Source of the DNA: Paracoccaceae bacterium
GTDB lineage: Bacteria; Pseudomonadota; Alphaproteobacteria; Rhodobacterales; Rhodobacteraceae
Direction: 5' to 3'
Length of the DNA: 46,736 nucleotides
NCBI GenBank assembly: GCA_020446815.1
Contig: JAGRDY010000017.1
Span: 1-46,736, forward strand
This document shows positions 24,135 to 33,247 of this stretch, piece by piece. The number at the start of each line of letters is the position of its first letter. Position 1 is the first letter of the stretch. Both the position numbers and the translations under genes were made by a program. Below the pieces are notes generated by a model that was given only the letters and a program-made list of their open reading frames with translations, was not told the origin of the DNA and did not search any database.

Positions 24135-25547
24135 TCAGCGCCGCAGCACCGCCCCCGGATTCATGATGCCCCGAGGGTCGAGCGCCGCCTTGATCGCCCG
24201 CATCGCGGCCAGTTTCGCCGGGTCGCCGAATTTCTCCAGCTCTGCCACCTTCAGCCGGCCGATCCCGTGCTCGGCGCTGATCGTGCCGCCGAAGGCATCT
24301 GCGGTTTCATGAACTATACTTTGTAACTCATTGATATTACTTGATAATTCCTCTCTCTTGATACCTTTCGGCGGGAAGATGTTGAAATGCAGGTTGCCAT
24401 CGCCGACATGGCCAAAGCAATTGATCCGGAACTGTCCCAGCCGCGCCACCCGCGCCGTCGCCTCGCGGATGAACGCGCCGATCCGCGACAGCGGCAGGGC
24501 GATGTCATGCGACGCGATCGCGCCGATCCGGCGATTGGCCTCGGGCAGGTTTTCTCGCAAGGCCCACAAGCCCTGCCGCTGCGCGAGGCTCTGCGCGATC
24601 AGCCCGTCGCGGGCCAGCCCCCCGGCCTCGGCGCGGGCGAAAATCGCACCCAGCACCGCCTCGGGCTCAAGCCCCGGCGGCAGGCCGATCTCGGCCAGCA
24701 CCGACCATTCGGGGCGCTCCGTCCAGGGCTGGCGAAACTCCGGCATCACCTCGTCGAGAAACAACAGCCCCTGCCGGTGGATCAGCTCGAAACTGCTGAC
24801 GCCGCCGCCGCTCAGATCCTGCGCCAGCGCCAGCAGCGCCAGCGCCGCCTCCGGCCCCGCGACACTGAAAAGCGCCGTCCCTACCCCGGCGGGCCGGGCA
24901 AAAAGCTTCAGCGCGGCGGCGGTGATCACCGCCAATGTGCCTTCCGACCCGATCAGCAGATGGCGCAGGTCATAGCCGGTATTGTCCTTTCTCAACCGTT
25001 GCAGGCCGTTGAGCACCGTCCCGTCCGGCAGCACCGCCTCGATGCCCAGACAAAGGTCGCGCGCATTGCCGTAACGCAGCACCGCCACCCCCCCGGCATT
25101 GGTCGCCAGATTGCCGCCGATCCGCGCCGACCCCTGCGCGGCAATCGCCAGCGGGAAAAGCCGCCCCGCCGCTTCGGCCGCCGCCTGGACATCCGCCAGG
25201 ATCGCCCCCGCCTCGGCGACAATGACGTTTTCGTCAGGCCAGATCCCGCGCAACCCGTTCATCCGTTCCAGCGACAGGATCAGCGGCGCGGGGCCATCGG
25301 GCACCACCTGCCCCAGCACCAGCCCGCTGCCGCCGCCCCAGGGCACGATGCCGACCCGCGCCGCGCTACAGGCGCGCACGATGCGCGCCACCTCTTGGGT
25401 ATCGCGCGGCCGCGCCAGAACGGCGCTTGCCGTGCCGCCCCTGCGGCGCGGCTCTTGCAGATAGGCCGGGCCGGCCTGCCCGACCGTGCCGGGCGGCAAC
25501 TGCGCCGCAAGGTCCCGGGCAAAGGTGCCATCGGCAGGGTTCAGCAC
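24135..25547 (-). CDS. FAD-linked oxidase, D-2-hydroxyglutarate/D-lactate dehydrogenase type
   Basis: The 470-residue flavoprotein has an N-terminal FAD domain (VPWGGGSGLVLGQVV, AIAAQGSARIGGNLATNAGG, RYGNARDLCLGIEAVLPDG, LLIGSEGTLAVITAAALKLF) and a C-terminal substrate domain with CFGHVGDGNLHFNIF and SAEHGIGRLKV. These His/Glu residues bind the metal in D-2-hydroxyacid dehydrogenases. 'NTGYDLRHLLIGSEGT' and 'ALDPRGIMNPG' are typical of the D2HGDH-like branch, so D-2-hydroxyglutarate is a reasonable substrate guess. The stretch coding KREELSSNINELQSIVHET (about 24305-24362) is strikingly AT-rich within a GC-rich gene. It is distinct from the oxidase at 9610. Confidence 0.88.
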   Translation of the reverse strand: MLNPADGTFARDLAAQLPPGTVGQAGPAYLQEPRRRGGTASAVLARPRDTQEVARIVRACSAARVGIVPWGGGSGLVLGQVVPDGPAPLILSLERMNGLRGIWPDENVIVAEAGAILADVQAAAEAAGRLFPLAIAAQGSARIGGNLATNAGGVAVLRYGNARDLCLGIEAVLPDGTVLNGLQRLRKDNTGYDLRHLLIGSEGTLAVITAAALKLFARPAGVGTALFSVAGPEAALALLALAQDLSGGGVSSFELIHRQGLLFLDEVMPEFRQPWTERPEWSVLAEIGLPPGLEPEAVLGAIFARAEAGGLARDGLIAQSLAQRQGLWALRENLPEANRRIGAIASHDIALPLSRIGAFIREATARVARLGQFRINCFGHVGDGNLHFNIFPPKGIKREELSSNINELQSIVHETADAFGGTISAEHGIGRLKVAELEKFGDPAKLAAMRAIKAALDPRGIMNPGAVLRR

Positions 25548-25618
25548 ATCATCTCCTCACGCGGGCCAATCTGCGTTGCCGCCACCACGGCGCCGCCCGG
25601 CGGGCCTGGCCCGCCTTC

Positions 25619-26203
25619 CTATCCCGCCCCCGTCCGGCCGCGCCGGTCGGCGCGCAAGTTGGCATAAAGCACATGGTTGCGCCAGCGCCCGTTGATCTGC
25701 AGATAGCTTTGCGCCACCCCTTCGTATTTGTAGCCGCATTTTTCCAGAACCCCGCGCGACGCCACGTTTTCAGGCAGGCAGGCGCTCTCGATGCGCGACA
25801 GATCGAGCACCGAAAAGCAATGGTGAATCACCGCGCACAGCGCCTCGCTCATATAGCCCTGGCGGGCGAAAGGCGCGCCGATCCAATAGCCGATGGTCGC
25901 CGCCTGCGACGGCCCGCGGCGGATATTGTCGACCGTCACCGCCCCCAAAAGCGCCTGATCCTCGCGCCGGATCAGGAACAGCGGCAGCGCGGTGCCGCCG
26001 GCGTGCGCGCGCTGCACCCAGTAGATCCGGTTGGTGAAGGCCTTGCGCGACAGATGATCGGCCGACCAGACCGGCTCCCACGGACCGAGAAAGGCGCGGC
26101 TTTCGGCGCGCAGCCCTGTCCAGGCGCGAAAATCCCCGTGTTCCGGCAGGCGCAGCGTCATCCGCTCGGTCTCGATGCGGATCTTGCGGCGCCTCAGCAG
26201 CAT
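25619..26203 (-). CDS. RimJ/RimL-type GNAT N-acetyltransferase
   Basis: The 194-residue protein is a GNAT of the ribosomal-protein Ala-acetyltransferase type. It starts with RIETERMTLRLPEHGDFRAW, has the LGAVTVDNIRRG strand, the acetyl-CoA region ATIGYWIGAPFARQGYMSEAL (a variant of the Q/R-x-x-G-x-G/A loop) and ends with the NVASRGVLEKCGYKYEGVAQSY motif and a W-R-N-H-V-L-Y-A tail. The substrate may be a ribosomal protein N-terminus or another amine. Its ATG shares one base with the stop of the upstream M16 peptidase gene (at 26203), so the two are translationally coupled. Confidence 0.9.
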   Translation of the reverse strand: MLLRRRKIRIETERMTLRLPEHGDFRAWTGLRAESRAFLGPWEPVWSADHLSRKAFTNRIYWVQRAHAGGTALPLFLIRREDQALLGAVTVDNIRRGPSQAATIGYWIGAPFARQGYMSEALCAVIHHCFSVLDLSRIESACLPENVASRGVLEKCGYKYEGVAQSYLQINGRWRNHVLYANLRADRRGRTGAG

Positions 26204-27465
26204 CAGGCGACAAGCCTGCCTTGCAGATCGGCAAGCCCCGGCGCCGCCGCGACAGGGCCGTAAAGCGCCAGCGCCGTGGACGAATGCGCCCGCAGACCGG
26301 CGGCGAATTCGGCGACCGCGGCGCGATTGACGGCCTCGATCTGCGCGATGGTTTCGGCCAGATCCGGCACCCGCCCCCAGATGGCGATATAGCGCGCCAT
26401 GCGCTCGGCCCGCCCCGAGGGGCTTTCCAGCCCCATCAGCAGGCCCGCCTTCATCTGCGCCTTGGCACGGGCCACTTCGGCCTCGCTCATGTCATCGGCG
26501 GCGCGCTTCAGCTCGTCGATCGTCAGGTTGCACAATTCGCCCACTTCTTCGGCCGACGTGCCGGCATAGATGGTGATCATCCCGGCATCGTCGAAGGCCC
26601 CGGCCTGCGCAAAGATCGAATAGCACAGGCCCCGTTCCTCGCGGATTTTCTGAAACAACCGCGACGACATGCCCCCGCCCAGCGCCGTGGTATAGACCTG
26701 CGATGGGTAGAAGGCCGCGTCGCGCACGCTCGGCCCCTCAAAGCCCATGGCGAAATGGACCTGTTCCAATGCCTTGATCTCGCGCCGCTCGCGGCCTTTC
26801 CACAAGGCGGGCTGGATCGGCGGCGCGGCGGCGCCGCGCAGGCCGCCGAAAATCTGTTCGGCCGCCGCCACGATCGCCGCGTGATCGACCGCCCCGGCCG
26901 CCGCAAGGATCATCCGGCCGGGCCCGTAATGTTCGCCCACGAAACCCATCAGATCGGCGCGGCGAAACCCCGAAACCCGTTCGGCCGGGCCCAGGATGGT
27001 GCGGCCGAAGGCCTGATCGGGAAAGGCCGCCTCCTGCAGCCAGTCAAAGATGATATCGTCGGGCGTATCCAGCGCCTGACCGATTTCCTGCAAGATGACA
27101 TGACGCTCCATCTCGATCTCGGCCGGATCGAAGACCGGGTTGAGCACGATGTCGGAAATCACATCCAGCGCCAGCAGCACATCGGCTCTCAGGACGCGGG
27201 CGTAAAAGGCGGTCGTCTCGCGGCTGGTATAGGCGTTGACATAGCCGCCCACATCCTCGATCTGCTCGGCGATCTGCAAGGCGGTGCGGCGTTGCGTGCC
27301 CTTGAAGGCCATATGTTCCAGAAAATGCGCGATGCCATTCTGTTCGGGCAGCTCATGACGCGCTCCGGCGGTGATCCAGATACCGATGGAGGCCGATTCA
27401 AGCCCCGGCATCGCTTCGGTCACGATGCGCAAACCATTGGAAAGCGTGGTCAGTTCCGTATTCAC
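26203..27465 (-). CDS. M16 family zinc peptidase
   Basis: The 420-residue protein is a pitrilysin/processing-peptidase-like M16B enzyme. The inverted zinc motif is in HFLEHMAFKGTQRR (HxxEH near residue 45), with the third ligand Glu in the DVGGYVNAYTSRETTAFYARV-EMERHVILQE region. The second half holds the R/Y substrate-binding loop (GGGMSSRLFQKIREERGLCYSI). I chose the GTG start overlapping the thrC stop (GTGA), with AAAGG before it, giving VNTELTTLSNGLRIV, the typical M16 opening. It follows thrC and precedes the acetyltransferase in one operon. Confidence 0.93.
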   Translation of the reverse strand: MNTELTTLSNGLRIVTEAMPGLESASIGIWITAGARHELPEQNGIAHFLEHMAFKGTQRRTALQIAEQIEDVGGYVNAYTSRETTAFYARVLRADVLLALDVISDIVLNPVFDPAEIEMERHVILQEIGQALDTPDDIIFDWLQEAAFPDQAFGRTILGPAERVSGFRRADLMGFVGEHYGPGRMILAAAGAVDHAAIVAAAEQIFGGLRGAAAPPIQPALWKGRERREIKALEQVHFAMGFEGPSVRDAAFYPSQVYTTALGGGMSSRLFQKIREERGLCYSIFAQAGAFDDAGMITIYAGTSAEEVGELCNLTIDELKRAADDMSEAEVARAKAQMKAGLLMGLESPSGRAERMARYIAIWGRVPDLAETIAQIEAVNRAAVAEFAAGLRAHSSTALALYGPVAAAPGLADLQGRLVA

Positions 27466-28850
27466 CGGTGCCGCCTTTCGTGAATTGCCGCCTGCAGGGC
27501 CGCCAGATCGTTGGCCACGCGCGTCACCCGTTCGGGGCGCTCGAACAGATCGGCCATCCGCGGCGGCAGCTGCGGGCGGATGCCGCAGGCCGCTTCGACC
27601 GCCTCGGGAAATTTCGCCGGATGCGCCGTGGCCAGGGTGATCATCGGCACGTCGCCCAGATGCGCGCCCGCCACCTTCACGGCCACGGCCGAATGCGGGC
27701 ACAAAAGATCGCCGCTGGCCGCCAGTTGCCCGGCAATCGCCGCCGCGGTCTCGGCCTCCGAGGCGCGGCCCGAAACGAATATCTCGCGCAGGAATTGCAG
27801 CGCCCCCTGGCTGACCGCAAAGCCCCCCGACGCCTTCAGCTCGGCCATCACCTGCGCCACCGCCGCCCCGTCGCGCCCGTAGGCCTCAAACAGCGCGCGT
27901 TCGAAATTCGACGATATCTGGATATCCATCGACGGGCTGATCGAGGCCACAACCCCTTCCATCTGATAGCGCCCGGTGGTCAGGCAGCGGTGCAGGATGT
28001 CGTTCTGGTTGGTGGCGATCACCAGCCTGTCGATCGGCAGGCCCATGCGCCTGGCGATGTAGCCGGCAAAGACATCGCCGAAATTGCCGGTGGGCACGGT
28101 AAAGCGCACCGGCCGGTGCGGCGCCCCCAGACTGACGGCAGAGGTGAAATAATAGACCACCTGCGCCAGAACCCGCGCCCAGTTGATCGAATTGACCCCG
28201 GCCAGTCCCACCGCGTCGCGAAACGCGAAATCGTTGAACATGTCCTTCAGGCGGTTCTGGCAATCGTCGAAATCGCCGTCCACGGCCAGCGCGTGAACAT
28301 TCGCCTCGCCGGGCGTGGTCATCTGGCGGCGCTGCACCTCCGATACGCGGCCATGCGGAAACAGGATGAACACATCGACATTCTCAAGCCCGCGAAACGC
28401 CTCGATCGCCGCCGATCCGGTGTCGCCGCTCGTCGCGCCGACGATGGTCACCCGCCGCCCGTCGCGCGCCAGCGCGATCTGGAAAAGCTGGCCGATGAGC
28501 TGCATGGCGAAATCCTTGAACGCCAGCGTCGGGCCGTGGAAAAGCTCGGCCAGGAAATGATTGGCGCCAAGCTGCACCAGCGGCGCCCGCGCGGCATGGT
28601 CAAAGCCCGCATAGGCCGATGCGATCGCGGCGCGCAGTTCTTCATCGGAAAAACTGCCGCTGACGAACGGGCGCATCACCCGAAACGCCGCCGACTCATA
28701 GGAAAGCCCCGCCAGCGCGGCGATGTCGCGCGCTTCCAGCGCAGGAACCGTTTCGGGCACGTAAAGCCCGCCGTCGCGGGCCAGCCCCGTCAGCATCGCT
28801 TCACCGAAACTCAATGCCGGGGCCCGGCCCCGGGTAGACACATAGCGCAT
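27462..28850 (-). CDS. thrC: Threonine synthase
   Basis: ThrC converts O-phosphohomoserine to threonine with PLP. The 462-residue enzyme belongs to the longer bacterial/yeast-type branch: MRYVSTRG at the start, FHGPTLAFKDFAMQL with the PLP Lys near residue 110, GATSGDTGSAAIEAF, and VPTGNFGDVFAGYIA. GAAGGCGGG stands before the ATG at 28850. The SURF1 stop is only 11 bases upstream, and the M16 start overlaps the thrC stop, so surf1-thrC-M16 form a tight unit. Confidence 0.96.
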   Translation of the reverse strand: MRYVSTRGRAPALSFGEAMLTGLARDGGLYVPETVPALEARDIAALAGLSYESAAFRVMRPFVSGSFSDEELRAAIASAYAGFDHAARAPLVQLGANHFLAELFHGPTLAFKDFAMQLIGQLFQIALARDGRRVTIVGATSGDTGSAAIEAFRGLENVDVFILFPHGRVSEVQRRQMTTPGEANVHALAVDGDFDDCQNRLKDMFNDFAFRDAVGLAGVNSINWARVLAQVVYYFTSAVSLGAPHRPVRFTVPTGNFGDVFAGYIARRMGLPIDRLVIATNQNDILHRCLTTGRYQMEGVVASISPSMDIQISSNFERALFEAYGRDGAAVAQVMAELKASGGFAVSQGALQFLREIFVSGRASEAETAAAIAGQLAASGDLLCPHSAVAVKVAGAHLGDVPMITLATAHPAKFPEAVEAACGIRPQLPPRMADLFERPERVTRVANDLAALQAAIHERRHR

Positions 28851-28861
28851 GTCGCCCGCCT

Positions 28862-29542
28862 TCACTTTCGCCCCTGCCTGATACGCCAGACAAGCAGGCC
28901 TGTCATCCCCGCCCACGCCAGAGCCAGCAAAAACCAGGTGATGGCGTAATGCAGATGATCGTTGGGGATGGTCGAGGTATCGACCGGCACCGCAACGATA
29001 CCCTGCGCATCGCCTTCGGCGGTGCGCACCACGACCATCAGGGGCTCGGTCCCCAGCGCCGCCGCCATCGCCGGCACATCGCGGGCAAACCAGATGTTTT
29101 CGCCAAGATCGGGGGGCGGCGTATAGCTGTCGGTCTCGCGCGGCCAGTGCAGGTTGCCGGTGACCGACAGCGCGACCGCCGGGCGCGGATCATGGCGCGC
29201 GGCATCGGCGACGAATCCCCGGTCAAGCAGGATGCGCCGCCCCGCCGCGGTCTCGAAGGCCGCGATCACCTCGTATCCGGGGCCCAGATCGACCTTGCCC
29301 GACAGCACCAGGATTTCCCGGCCGGTGGTGCGCCCCGCCACCCGCACCGGCGCATAGCGCGCCGCGTCCGGGTCAAGCCCGGCGCTCTCGGGCAGCGCCG
29401 CCGGGGGCGCCAGCATCTGTGCCCCGATCTCGGCCAGCACCTTTTGCTTCCACGCCAGCCGCTGCAATTGCCAGACCCCGAGCCCAAGCAGGATGGCCAC
29501 GCCCGCCACACCAAGCAGGATCGCCGGCAGATAGCGGCCCAT
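28862..29542 (-). CDS. surf1: SURF1 family cytochrome oxidase assembly protein
   Basis: The 226-residue protein has the two-span SURF1 layout. A first span (LPAILLGVAGVAILLGLGVWQ) runs into the conserved WQLQRLAWKQ motif. A periplasmic domain follows with R-Y-x-P-V and DRGFVADAAR segments, and the final motif is NDHLHYAITWFLLALAW. SURF1 helps insert heme a into subunit I of cytochrome c oxidase. The ATG chosen gives MGRYLPAIL; the longer upstream reading is shadow sequence. A DUF983 gene, often found between ctaE and surf1 in relatives, is absent: only 73 bases separate the two. Confidence 0.93.
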   Translation of the reverse strand: MGRYLPAILLGVAGVAILLGLGVWQLQRLAWKQKVLAEIGAQMLAPPAALPESAGLDPDAARYAPVRVAGRTTGREILVLSGKVDLGPGYEVIAAFETAAGRRILLDRGFVADAARHDPRPAVALSVTGNLHWPRETDSYTPPPDLGENIWFARDVPAMAAALGTEPLMVVVRTAEGDAQGIVAVPVDTSTIPNDHLHYAITWFLLALAWAGMTGLLVWRIRQGRK

Positions 29543-29615
29543 CACGCGAAAAGCGCGGGGTCCTGCCCCGCGCCGATCCCTGAGTCTGGCAAAAGAGCCG
29601 ATCGCATCGCGGGGG

Positions 29616-30419
29616 TCAGGCGCTGCCCCAGATGTAGATGGCGAAGAACAAGAACAGCCACACCACATCGACGAAGTGCCAGTACCAGGCGGCGGCCTCG
29701 AACCCGACATGCTGTTCGGGGGTGAAATGCCCCTTCATGGCACGGAACATGCAGACCAGAAGGAAGATCGTGCCGATGATCACATGGAAGCCGTGAAAGC
29801 CTGTCGCCATGAAGAAGGACGCGCCATAGATGTTGCCGGCAAAGCCGAAGCCCGCCTCCGAATACTCGATCGCCTGAAAGACCGTGAACATCGCGCCCAG
29901 ACCGGCGGCCAGCGCCAGCCCGTTGATCATGTCCTTGCGGTTGTTCTCATGGGCGATGGCATGGTGCGCCCAGGTCGCCGCCGCCCCCGAACACAGCAGG
30001 ATCAGCGTGTTGATCAACGGCAGATGCCAGGGATCGAAGGTTTCGATTCCGGCCGGCGGCCAGACCCCGTCGACGGCCGGCGAATCCGGCCCCATCGGAT
30101 AAAGCGCGTGTTTGAAGAAGTTCCAGAACCACGCCGAAAAGAACATCACCTCGGACATGATGAACAACATGAAGCCATAGCGCAGCCCGATCCGCACCAC
30201 CGGCGTATGGTCGCCGGTATTGCCTTCGTGAACCACCTCGGACCACCAGGCGAACATCACATAGATCACGATCACGAAGCCGATCAGGCTCATGAAGGGC
30301 GTCATGCCCTTCATCCACAATACGGCGCCGAAAAGCATGATGAAGCCGCCCAGCGCGCCCAGAAACGGCAGGATCGACGGTTTGAGAATGTGGTAGTCGT
30401 GGTTTTTTGCGTGCGCCAT
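29616..30419 (-). CDS. ctaE: Cytochrome c oxidase subunit III
   Basis: Subunit III of the aa3-type oxidase, 267 residues, with seven membrane spans. Recognisable segments are [19 protein letters not shown] at the start, [19 protein letters not shown] with the lipid/proton-related Glu, HHAI, the [10 protein letters not shown] motif, and the closing [18 protein letters not shown] and [14 protein letters not shown] spans. GGGGACACCGAC precedes the ATG. It lies 22 bases downstream of ctaG. Confidence 0.97.
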   Translation of the reverse strand: MAHAKNHDYHILKPSILPFLGALGGFIMLFGAVLWMKGMTPFMSLIGFVIVIYVMFAWWSEVVHEGNTGDHTPVVRIGLRYGFMLFIMSEVMFFSAWFWNFFKHALYPMGPDSPAVDGVWPPAGIETFDPWHLPLINTLILLCSGAAATWAHHAIAHENNRKDMINGLALAAGLGAMFTVFQAIEYSEAGFGFAGNIYGASFFMATGFHGFHVIIGTIFLLVCMFRAMKGHFTPEQHVGFEAAAWYWHFVDVVWLFLFFAIYIWGSA

Positions 30420-30441
30420 GTCGGTGTCCCCGGTGTGGGCT

Positions 30442-31020
30442 TCAGTTATACGGCACCGAAGCATCAGGCGTAACGCTGGCCTGGGCCTCGGGCAGTTCGA
30501 TCTGGTAGAAGGTATAGGAAAGGGTGATGTGTCGAATCCGCTTGGCGTCGCGATCCGTCACGATGTCGGGATCGACATAGAAACTGACCGGCATCTTTAC
30601 CCGCTCGCCGGGCGCCAGAACCTGTTCGGTAAAGCAGAAACACTCGATCTTGGTGAAGAAATAGCCCGCCTCGTCCGGCGAGACATTGTAGGATGCCTGC
30701 CCCGCCACCGGATGATCGGTCGGATTGTAGGCCTCGAAAAAGGCCAGGCCGGTTTCACCGATGCGCAGCGTCATTTCGCGCACCACCGGGCGAAACTCCC
30801 ATGGCATGTCGGGCGCTGTATTGGCGTCGAAACGCACCGTGACCGTTTCGTCCAGTACCCGGTCGGCGCCGGCCTCGGCCACATTCGGCGTGCCGCCATA
30901 GCCGGTGACCTGACAGAACCACGAATAAAACGGCACCGCCGCCCAGGCCAGCGCCCCCATGGTCAGCACGACGGCCAGAAGTTGCAGGCCCGTCCGGGCA
31001 TTGGTGCCGGCCCGTTTCAT
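30442..31020 (-). CDS. ctaG: Cytochrome c oxidase assembly protein CtaG (Cox11)
   Basis: CtaG delivers copper to the CuB site of subunit I. The 192-residue protein has an N-terminal membrane anchor ([26 protein letters not shown]), with the conserved Cys36, and a periplasmic beta-sandwich that carries the copper motif ECFCF (Cys127 and Cys129). A '[17 protein letters not shown]' segment is also typical. Its ATG overlaps the stop of the small upstream protein, and ctaE follows after 22 bases. Confidence 0.96.
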   Translation of the reverse strand: MKRAGTNARTGLQLLAVVLTMGALAWAAVPFYSWFCQVTGYGGTPNVAEAGADRVLDETVTVRFDANTAPDMPWEFRPVVREMTLRIGETGLAFFEAYNPTDHPVAGQASYNVSPDEAGYFFTKIECFCFTEQVLAPGERVKMPVSFYVDPDIVTDRDAKRIRHITLSYTFYQIELPEAQASVTPDASVPYN

Positions 31021-31187
31021 TGCGCCGTCCCCGTCACCTGCGGCGCGGCCGCCGCCGGATCGAGATTGGACACCTTCACGATGGTCAGCCCGAAGACCAG
31101 CGCCACGAACGCCCCCAGCACCAGCCCCAGCCCAAGGTTGCGGCCGATCCGCCGGCTGTGCAGTTCATGTTCGCGGTGGATTGCCAT
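31017..31187 (-). CDS. Small membrane protein between ctaB and ctaG (CoxF-like)
   Basis: This 56-residue protein has a charged N-terminal tail ([16 protein letters not shown]), one membrane span ([22 protein letters not shown]) and a short Ala-rich tail. Its ATG overlaps the ctaB stop (TGATG) and its end overlaps the ctaG start. This tight coupling supports it as a real gene despite its size. Such small proteins occur at this position in related cta operons, sometimes named CoxF. Its role in oxidase assembly is inferred from place only. Confidence 0.8.
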   Translation of the reverse strand: MAIHREHELHSRRIGRNLGLGLVLGAFVALVFGLTIVKVSNLDPAAAAPQVTGTAQ

Positions 31188-32119
31188 CACCACCCCCCGA
31201 TCGCCAGCGACCGCAGCGCCGCCTGGCCAAGCAAGGCGCTGAACAGCAGGAAAAGATAGGCCAGCGAAAAGCGGAAGAACCGGCGCTCGGCCAGATAGCG
31301 ATCCGCCTCGGCCATCGTCTCGTCGCGCCGGAAGATCCGCCAGGCGCCCCGGATGAAGCCGGCACTCAGCAGCACCGCCGCCACCAGATAGACCGGCCCG
31401 CCGATCGCGGTGAACCCGGTACCGATCGCCACCGGCGCCAAAAGCAGCGTATAGGCAAGGATATGCGCCCGCGTCACCTTGCGGCCATGCGTGACGGTCA
31501 GCATCGGCACGCCCGCCTTCGAATAATCGTCCTTCATGAACAGCGCCAGCGCCCAGAAATGCGGCGGCGTCCACATGAAGATCAACGCGAACATCATCAC
31601 GCTTTCCACACTGACCCCGCCCGTGGCGACCGCCCAGCCGATCATCGGCGGAAACGCCCCCGCGGCCCCGCCGATGACGATATTCTGCGGCGTCGTGCGT
31701 TTCAGCCAGACGGTATAGACGACGACATAAAAGAAGATGGTGAAGGCCAGAAACGCCGCCGCCACCCAATTGGCCGCCAGCCCCAGCATCACGCATGAAA
31801 ACCCCGACAGCGCCAGCCCCAGACCCAGCGCCTCGCCTTCGCTGACGCGGCCTGCCGGGATCGGCCGGTTGGCGGTGCGGCGCATCACCCGGTCGATGTC
31901 GGCGTCATACCACATGTTCAGCGCCCCCGACGCCCCGCCGCCCAGGGCGATGAACAGGATCGACGTGGCCGCCACGAAGGGATGCACCGGCACCGGCGCC
32001 ACCAGCAGCCCCACCATCGCGGTGAAGACCACCAGCGACATCACGCGCGGCTTGAGAAGCTGGACGAAATCGCCGAACTCCGCTTCCTGCCCGCGGTCGA
32101 TGACGCTCGAATCGCTCAT
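31187..32119 (-). CDS. ctaB: Protoheme IX farnesyltransferase (heme O synthase)
   Basis: CtaB adds the farnesyl tail to heme B, making heme O on the way to heme A. The 310-residue UbiA-family protein has the prenyl-diphosphate motif [19 protein letters not shown] (N-x-x-x-D-x-x-x-D), the second aspartate region [12 protein letters not shown], and the [12 protein letters not shown] signature of heme O synthases. The ATG at 32119 gives [11 protein letters not shown]; the longer frame upstream overlaps ctaC more and is not needed. Confidence 0.96.
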   Translation of the reverse strand: MSDSSVIDRGQEAEFGDFVQLLKPRVMSLVVFTAMVGLLVAPVPVHPFVAATSILFIALGGGASGALNMWYDADIDRVMRRTANRPIPAGRVSEGEALGLGLALSGFSCVMLGLAANWVAAAFLAFTIFFYVVVYTVWLKRTTPQNIVIGGAAGAFPPMIGWAVATGGVSVESVMMFALIFMWTPPHFWALALFMKDDYSKAGVPMLTVTHGRKVTRAHILAYTLLLAPVAIGTGFTAIGGPVYLVAAVLLSAGFIRGAWRIFRRDETMAEADRYLAERRFFRFSLAYLFLLFSALLGQAALRSLAIGGW

Positions 32120-32168
32120 CCGTCGCCCCGCGCGCCAGGCGCGGCCCCGCCGTTTGCGCCGCCGCGTG

Positions 32169-33068
32169 TCATTCCGCCGCCGCGACCCGTACCGGCCGGT
32201 TTGGCGTGTCGATGCCGGCAAATTCCGCCTTGGCACGGGTCAGCCATTCGGCATAGGCCGCCTCGCTGACCACTTTCACGGTGATCGGCATATAGGCATG
32301 GTCCTTGCCGCAAAGCTCCGAACACTGGCCGAAATAGATGCCCTCGCGCTCGGGCTTGAACCACAATTCGGCGATTCGTCCGGGCACCGCGTCCTGCTTC
32401 ACGGCAAAGGCCGGGATGGTCCAGGAATGGATCACATCGGCGCCGGTGACCTGCACCACGATGGTCTTGCCCACCGGCAGGACAACGGCGTTGTCGACGG
32501 CCAGAAGAAACTCGTCCTTGCTGTAGCCGGCCGCCACCAGCTTTGCCTCCACTTCCGGGGTCAGCACCTTGCCGTCGCCAATCAGGAAGCTGTCGAAACC
32601 GAACCCGTCATCGACATATTCATAGGACCAGTACCACTGGTTGCCCGTGGCCTTGATGGTGATATCGGCATCCGGGATTTCCTGCTGCTTGAACAGGATC
32701 GGCAGCGAAAAAGACCCGAGCACCACCAGAATCAGCACCGGAACCAGGGTCCAGACGACCTCGATCGGCGTGTTATGGGTGAATTTCGACGGCGTCGGGT
32801 TGGCCTTGCGGTTGAAGCGCACGATCACGATCGCCAGCAACACGACCACCAGAGCGGATACCCCGATGCTCAGGATCGTCAGCATGTGGTCAAGCCATTG
32901 CTGATCGCGCGCCAGCTCGGTGGCGGCGGGCTGAAAGCCGGTCTTGTCGGCCAACGGCCGGCCGACGATCTCCAGCCCTGTAATGCCGTCCTGCGCCCGG
33001 GCCGCTCCGGCCAGCAGCGTCGAAATCGTAACAGCCCCAAGGCCGGAAATAAGGTTCGCAATGCGCAT
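32169..33068 (-). CDS. ctaC: Cytochrome c oxidase subunit II
   Basis: Subunit II accepts electrons from cytochrome c at the CuA centre. The 299-residue protein has a signal peptide ending near GAARAQ (residue 26), two membrane spans (about 60-84 and 104-125), the aromatic electron-entry motif QWYWSYEY (144-151), and the complete CuA ligand set: His214, Cys249, Cys253, His257 and Met260 (in [12 protein letters not shown]), with Glu251 as backbone ligand. It is the first gene of the ctaC-ctaB-small-ctaG-ctaE-surf1 series, with the promoter in the 179-base gap to tldD. The catalytic subunit I gene is not in the window. Confidence 0.98.
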   Translation of the reverse strand: MRIANLISGLGAVTISTLLAGAARAQDGITGLEIVGRPLADKTGFQPAATELARDQQWLDHMLTILSIGVSALVVVLLAIVIVRFNRKANPTPSKFTHNTPIEVVWTLVPVLILVVLGSFSLPILFKQQEIPDADITIKATGNQWYWSYEYVDDGFGFDSFLIGDGKVLTPEVEAKLVAAGYSKDEFLLAVDNAVVLPVGKTIVVQVTGADVIHSWTIPAFAVKQDAVPGRIAELWFKPEREGIYFGQCSELCGKDHAYMPITVKVVSEAAYAEWLTRAKAEFAGIDTPNRPVRVAAAE

Positions 33069-33247
33069 GTCGTGTTCCCGTTCTCGCCGCGGCTTCTCGC
33101 TGCCGCATCCAGCTTGGCCGCAATCGCCGCGGCGCGCCTGTTGTATCCCCGACTTCTAAAATCATATTAGTGGCTAACGGACAAGCGAAACTGTTGCCAT
33201 CCGGGGCCGCTATTTGCCGCGATGGTGCAAACAAACTGGGAAAGCCG

